Positions 61,256 through 64,000 of a stretch of DNA of 64,000 nt are shown piece by piece. The notes under the pieces are model-generated. The model saw nothing but the letters and a program-made list of their open reading frames with translations. It was not told the DNA's origin and searched no databases. The stretch is from NCBI GenBank assembly GCA_020137815.1, contig CM035358.1, positions 5,864,466-5,928,465 on the forward strand, written 5' to 3'. A program made the position numbers and the translations under genes. Within the stretch, counting starts at the first letter, position 1. Every line of letters begins with the position of its first letter. This stretch comes from Hormiphora californensis. Taxonomy: Eukaryota > Ctenophora > Tentaculata > Cydippida > Pleurobrachiidae.

Positions 61256-62400
61256 GATCTATAGATTTAGCTGGAAATAGATAGAGAATAGAGATAAGAA
61301 ACAAACACATTATTCCCTCATTTTTGATCTATAGATACTTCTGGAAATAGATAAAGATAAGACTCAAACACAATTAGAATTTAACATAGAAATTCAACAA
61401 GAGAATGTAACAAAGGATCAGGAATTAAGCACAGAATTAAGCACATGAGCTGAACAGTAACTATCATATACTACTGCAAGATCGGTTAAATCAGGTAATC
61501 GGAGATTACTGGTAATTGATAGGAAGAATCATGGCAATTAATATTATACTTCTGAAATCTGAAACAATTAACAGTTTGATAATCAGATCACAATTGAGCA
61601 AACATTTAGACCTACTTCCGTAAAGTTAGGGCCTGTTTGTTTGTAAGTGCCGAGATAAAGCTCTTTCTTGCATGAAAGGACTTGAACAAAGGCCGTGTGA
61701 CTAAACAAAAGGCAGCTACAATGATAAACATTGTGTTTAACAAAACAAAGCTTAAGTGATTAAAACAGATAATAGCTGTGTATTATGTATATACAGTCGG
61801 ACTCCGATTTACCGATCACCGCACCGATATACCAGAATCCCGGGTACCCCTGTAAATCGGGGTCCGGCTGTATCACGTTTACCAGTTGCTTAGTTTGAAA
61901 ATCAAAATCAAATCGTGGAATTTAAAAAATAGGTACTGATATTCCCTGGACGATGGCATGTAGTATACAAGATTTACTAAGGCTTAATTAACAAAGACAT
62001 ACTCTAACTGTTTAATACGAAATGTTAAAATCACAACTTGTGGAACGTAGATTTTGGCTCTAAAAATAATAATAATGTCTTTACTGATTATCAAATGAGA
62101 GAAGATGTAGAAGAAAAGGAATCGGAAGAGAAGAGGTTCTAACCTGTTGCAGCTTTGTACTCTTCTAGAAGTTTCTAACTACAAAGCATGTGAGCGATTA
62201 AATATATTCACGTTATTAATAAGAACAATTATCGTTTATTAACAAATTCTGCAGATAAGACGAATATTTGATAGGTTTTATAATGTGGCTTATTATTCTA
62301 ATATGCGAAGAAAACAATGGAATATATTGAACGTGAGTCTCATCTCATTTCGAAGCTCTATTATAAAGTCTCTCCTTTTTTAAGTTATATTTTCTCGCAT
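61256..62400. other. 5' flank of the ATP-grasp gene
   Basis: 61300-61365 is a diverged duplicate of the start-codon region (TCCCTCAT...GATCTATAGAT...CTGGAAATAGATA). A family-C MITE is at 61794-61874. No further exon is supported. Confidence 0.5.
61794..61874. mobile_element. MITE family C
   Basis: TACAGTCGGACTCCGATTTA ... GTAAATCGGGGTCCGGCTGTA with TA ends. Confidence 0.85.
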
Positions 62401-62422
62401 AGTCTCATAGTCCACATGTCCA

Positions 62423-62487
<65 letters not shown>

Positions 62488-62488
62488 C
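62423..62488. repeat. (CT)n microsatellite followed by T-run
   Basis: About 57 bp of CT repeats, then TTTTTTTT. Confidence 0.97.
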
Positions 62489-62801
62489 GTCAGCTGGTCG
62501 ATAACGAGGCCAGGCTATTGGAGAAAAGTATGATAATTGTTGAGGTTGGTTTAACAAATGAGAAGTCTTTTCGTTTGATCGCTCCCTCTCTCTATTTCTG
62601 AATCTCTCTTCTATCTCTCTATCTATCTATCTCTTTACCTCTCCATCTCTTATATCTATGCTACCGTAGCCCATTAAATACCCGCTGCAAGATATACGGA
62701 AGTAAGGTCGAAACAACTTTCCTCATCTACCAGTAGTGGCACGATCTAGACTTGAATTGTTTATACTCAATACTGACTTACTACCGATTGAAGATCTAGA
62801 C

Positions 62802-62872
62802 GCTATTGTGACAAGTGAAACAAGGTTTTACAAAATCTTTTTGTAAAACCTTGTTTCACTTGTCACAATAGT
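62802..62872. repeat. Perfect long hairpin, ~33-bp arms
   Basis: TATTGTGACAAGTGAAACAA...TTTTACAAAA and its exact complement are separated by only a few bases. Confidence 0.9.
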
Positions 62873-64000
62873 TCAGCTCTCCGCATCCCCGGATCGAGCA
62901 CTCTACCAGGATACAAACTTCTAAATCTAACTAGAAGATCTAGACGCATAATAAACATGGAAGTAGCAAGTTAAGAATGGAATGATAATAGTAGTATATA
63001 ATCTATAAGACTTCTCGTTGGATAGCCGCCAAATTTAACTCCAAGTTATTTCCAAAATGATTATTTTTAACCAGTCCAGCCTTTTCCCTGCCCTATTTAA
63101 GACATCACTCCCACCTTGTGACTCGGTATAACTAAGAAATACGCTTCTAACGGAACAATTTGGATGCGGTCTCTGACCTAAGACTCTTACGTAGTAAGAT
63201 AAGAGAGAGATTGATAATAGGCCACAATTTCCATTTAGGAAGACCCGCGAAAAACCACTTAATTGGCCTCCTAGGTCGTGTTCAAAGAATCTTTGCTATT
63301 AAAAGCACTAGCCTAACCTCTAAACGACATTTCTCCCACGGCCCTAATTCTTATCTCTCTGTATCTCGATAAAGAGATCTCTCTGTATTAAACGAGACTG
63401 GTTTTGTGGGTGCGGTCAGGCAGCTAGAAAAAAGAATCACATGACCGCGAAATGATTGGTCACTTTCACTAAATCTGTTATGTTAAAAACAGCTAAGTAT
63501 ATTATATAAAAAGAGTGACGCACGACTAGTGACAGTAGGGCAGGTCGATAGGAAAAGCCTACATTTAAAGACGGCAATTTTCCAAGAGAGCAATTAAATG
63601 AGAAAATGCAGTACTAGTATATCGGAGTCCATCATGAGAACGTCTACAGTTAGCTATTAAGAAGATGAAAATGGTCGAATGAAGCACGGTAAGGGATCAA
63701 TGATGCAGATCACTAGTCATTGTCTTCCAGACCCCGGTGTAAATGGTAAACGCAAAGCCAGTGCCTCCCTTTAAACCTGACTTACAACTAAAAAACTTCC
63801 CCTTTTTAGAAAAATAGTTCAAATACTCTTTGCTTCCGAAACGAAAGGTTTTGGATTAAAATGATATGGTGGCAGGTTACTAGATGAATTTAAAAGACAA
63901 ACCCCGTCGTCGAAGGCAACTTCAACTAGCGAAGAATAAGAACAAATTCTGTTGAACTGGAAGTTAATTTAATTAAAAACTAGATAATATCGCAGAGCCG
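62873..64000. other. Intergenic, no gene seen
   Basis: AT-rich sequence without repeats I recognise. The 70-aa frame at 63160-63372 lacks splice or family support. Confidence 0.5.

Noticed and set aside
62880-62930. tRNA-like string on the minus strand (CTGGTAGAGTGCTCGATCC)
   Set aside because: A-box-like only; no acceptor stem pairing or B box could be found.

Overview
The window is nuclear DNA of an animal. Its genes are intron-rich with short GT-AG introns, and they encode metazoan or eukaryotic endomembrane proteins (a TM9SF3-type nonaspanin, a syntaxin-16 Qa-SNARE), an LDLa-containing rhodopsin-like GPCR and a C2H2 protein. The DNA between and inside the genes is saturated with small DNA transposons, foldback elements, satellites and microsatellites. 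Short introns, many MITEs and two intronless membrane-protein genes would suit an early-branching metazoan with a repeat-rich genome. I cannot name the phylum from the sequence.

Layout. 96-6835 (+): 3' part of a TM9SF3-like gene, 13 exons, 5' end outside the window. 8322-10754 (-): intronless ferric-reductase/NOX-like flavocytochrome with a repeated Thr/Pro N-terminus. 11.7-17.3 kb: a repeat island of nested foldback elements, a 63-bp satellite and a ~163-bp tandem array. 18278-21101 (+): syntaxin-16 gene, seven exons, 332 aa. 23019-29126 (-): an unrecognised gene whose last five exons join in perfect phase. 29.1-33.6 kb: a 23-bp minisatellite and MITEs, no convincing gene. 33643-37059 (-): intronless LDLa-GPCR with an Ala/Pro repeat tail. 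37.7-38.5 kb: GC-rich tandem repeats. 39771-42653 (-): C2H2 protein gene, eight exons, 463 aa. 44010-45530 (-): 3' fragment of a Ty3/gypsy-type retrotransposon (integrase). 46884-61255 (-): an 11-exon gene for a 558-aa membrane-anchored ATP-grasp-like protein. Its largest introns hold a 3,470-bp Polinton-like derivative (47431-50900) and several foldback elements. 61.3-64 kb: repeats, no gene recognised.

Themes. (1) Exon edges in TM9SF, STX16 and the ATP-grasp gene are repeatedly duplicated, copying the splice site plus the first or last tens of bases of the exon. In two cases a truncated MITE sits exactly between the copies. (2) One 109-bp hAT-type MITE occurs five times complete with 8-bp target duplications, and four more times as a truncated core that keeps a CCAAT-CACGTG-CCAAT module. 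(3) The ATP-grasp protein has a degenerate metal-binding motif. (4) The Polinton-like element has 6-bp target duplications, AG...CT ends and ~560-bp inverted repeats, but only small decayed reading frames.

The genes do not form an operon or an obvious pathway. TM9SF3 and syntaxin-16 both act in Golgi/endosome membranes, but their proximity may be chance.
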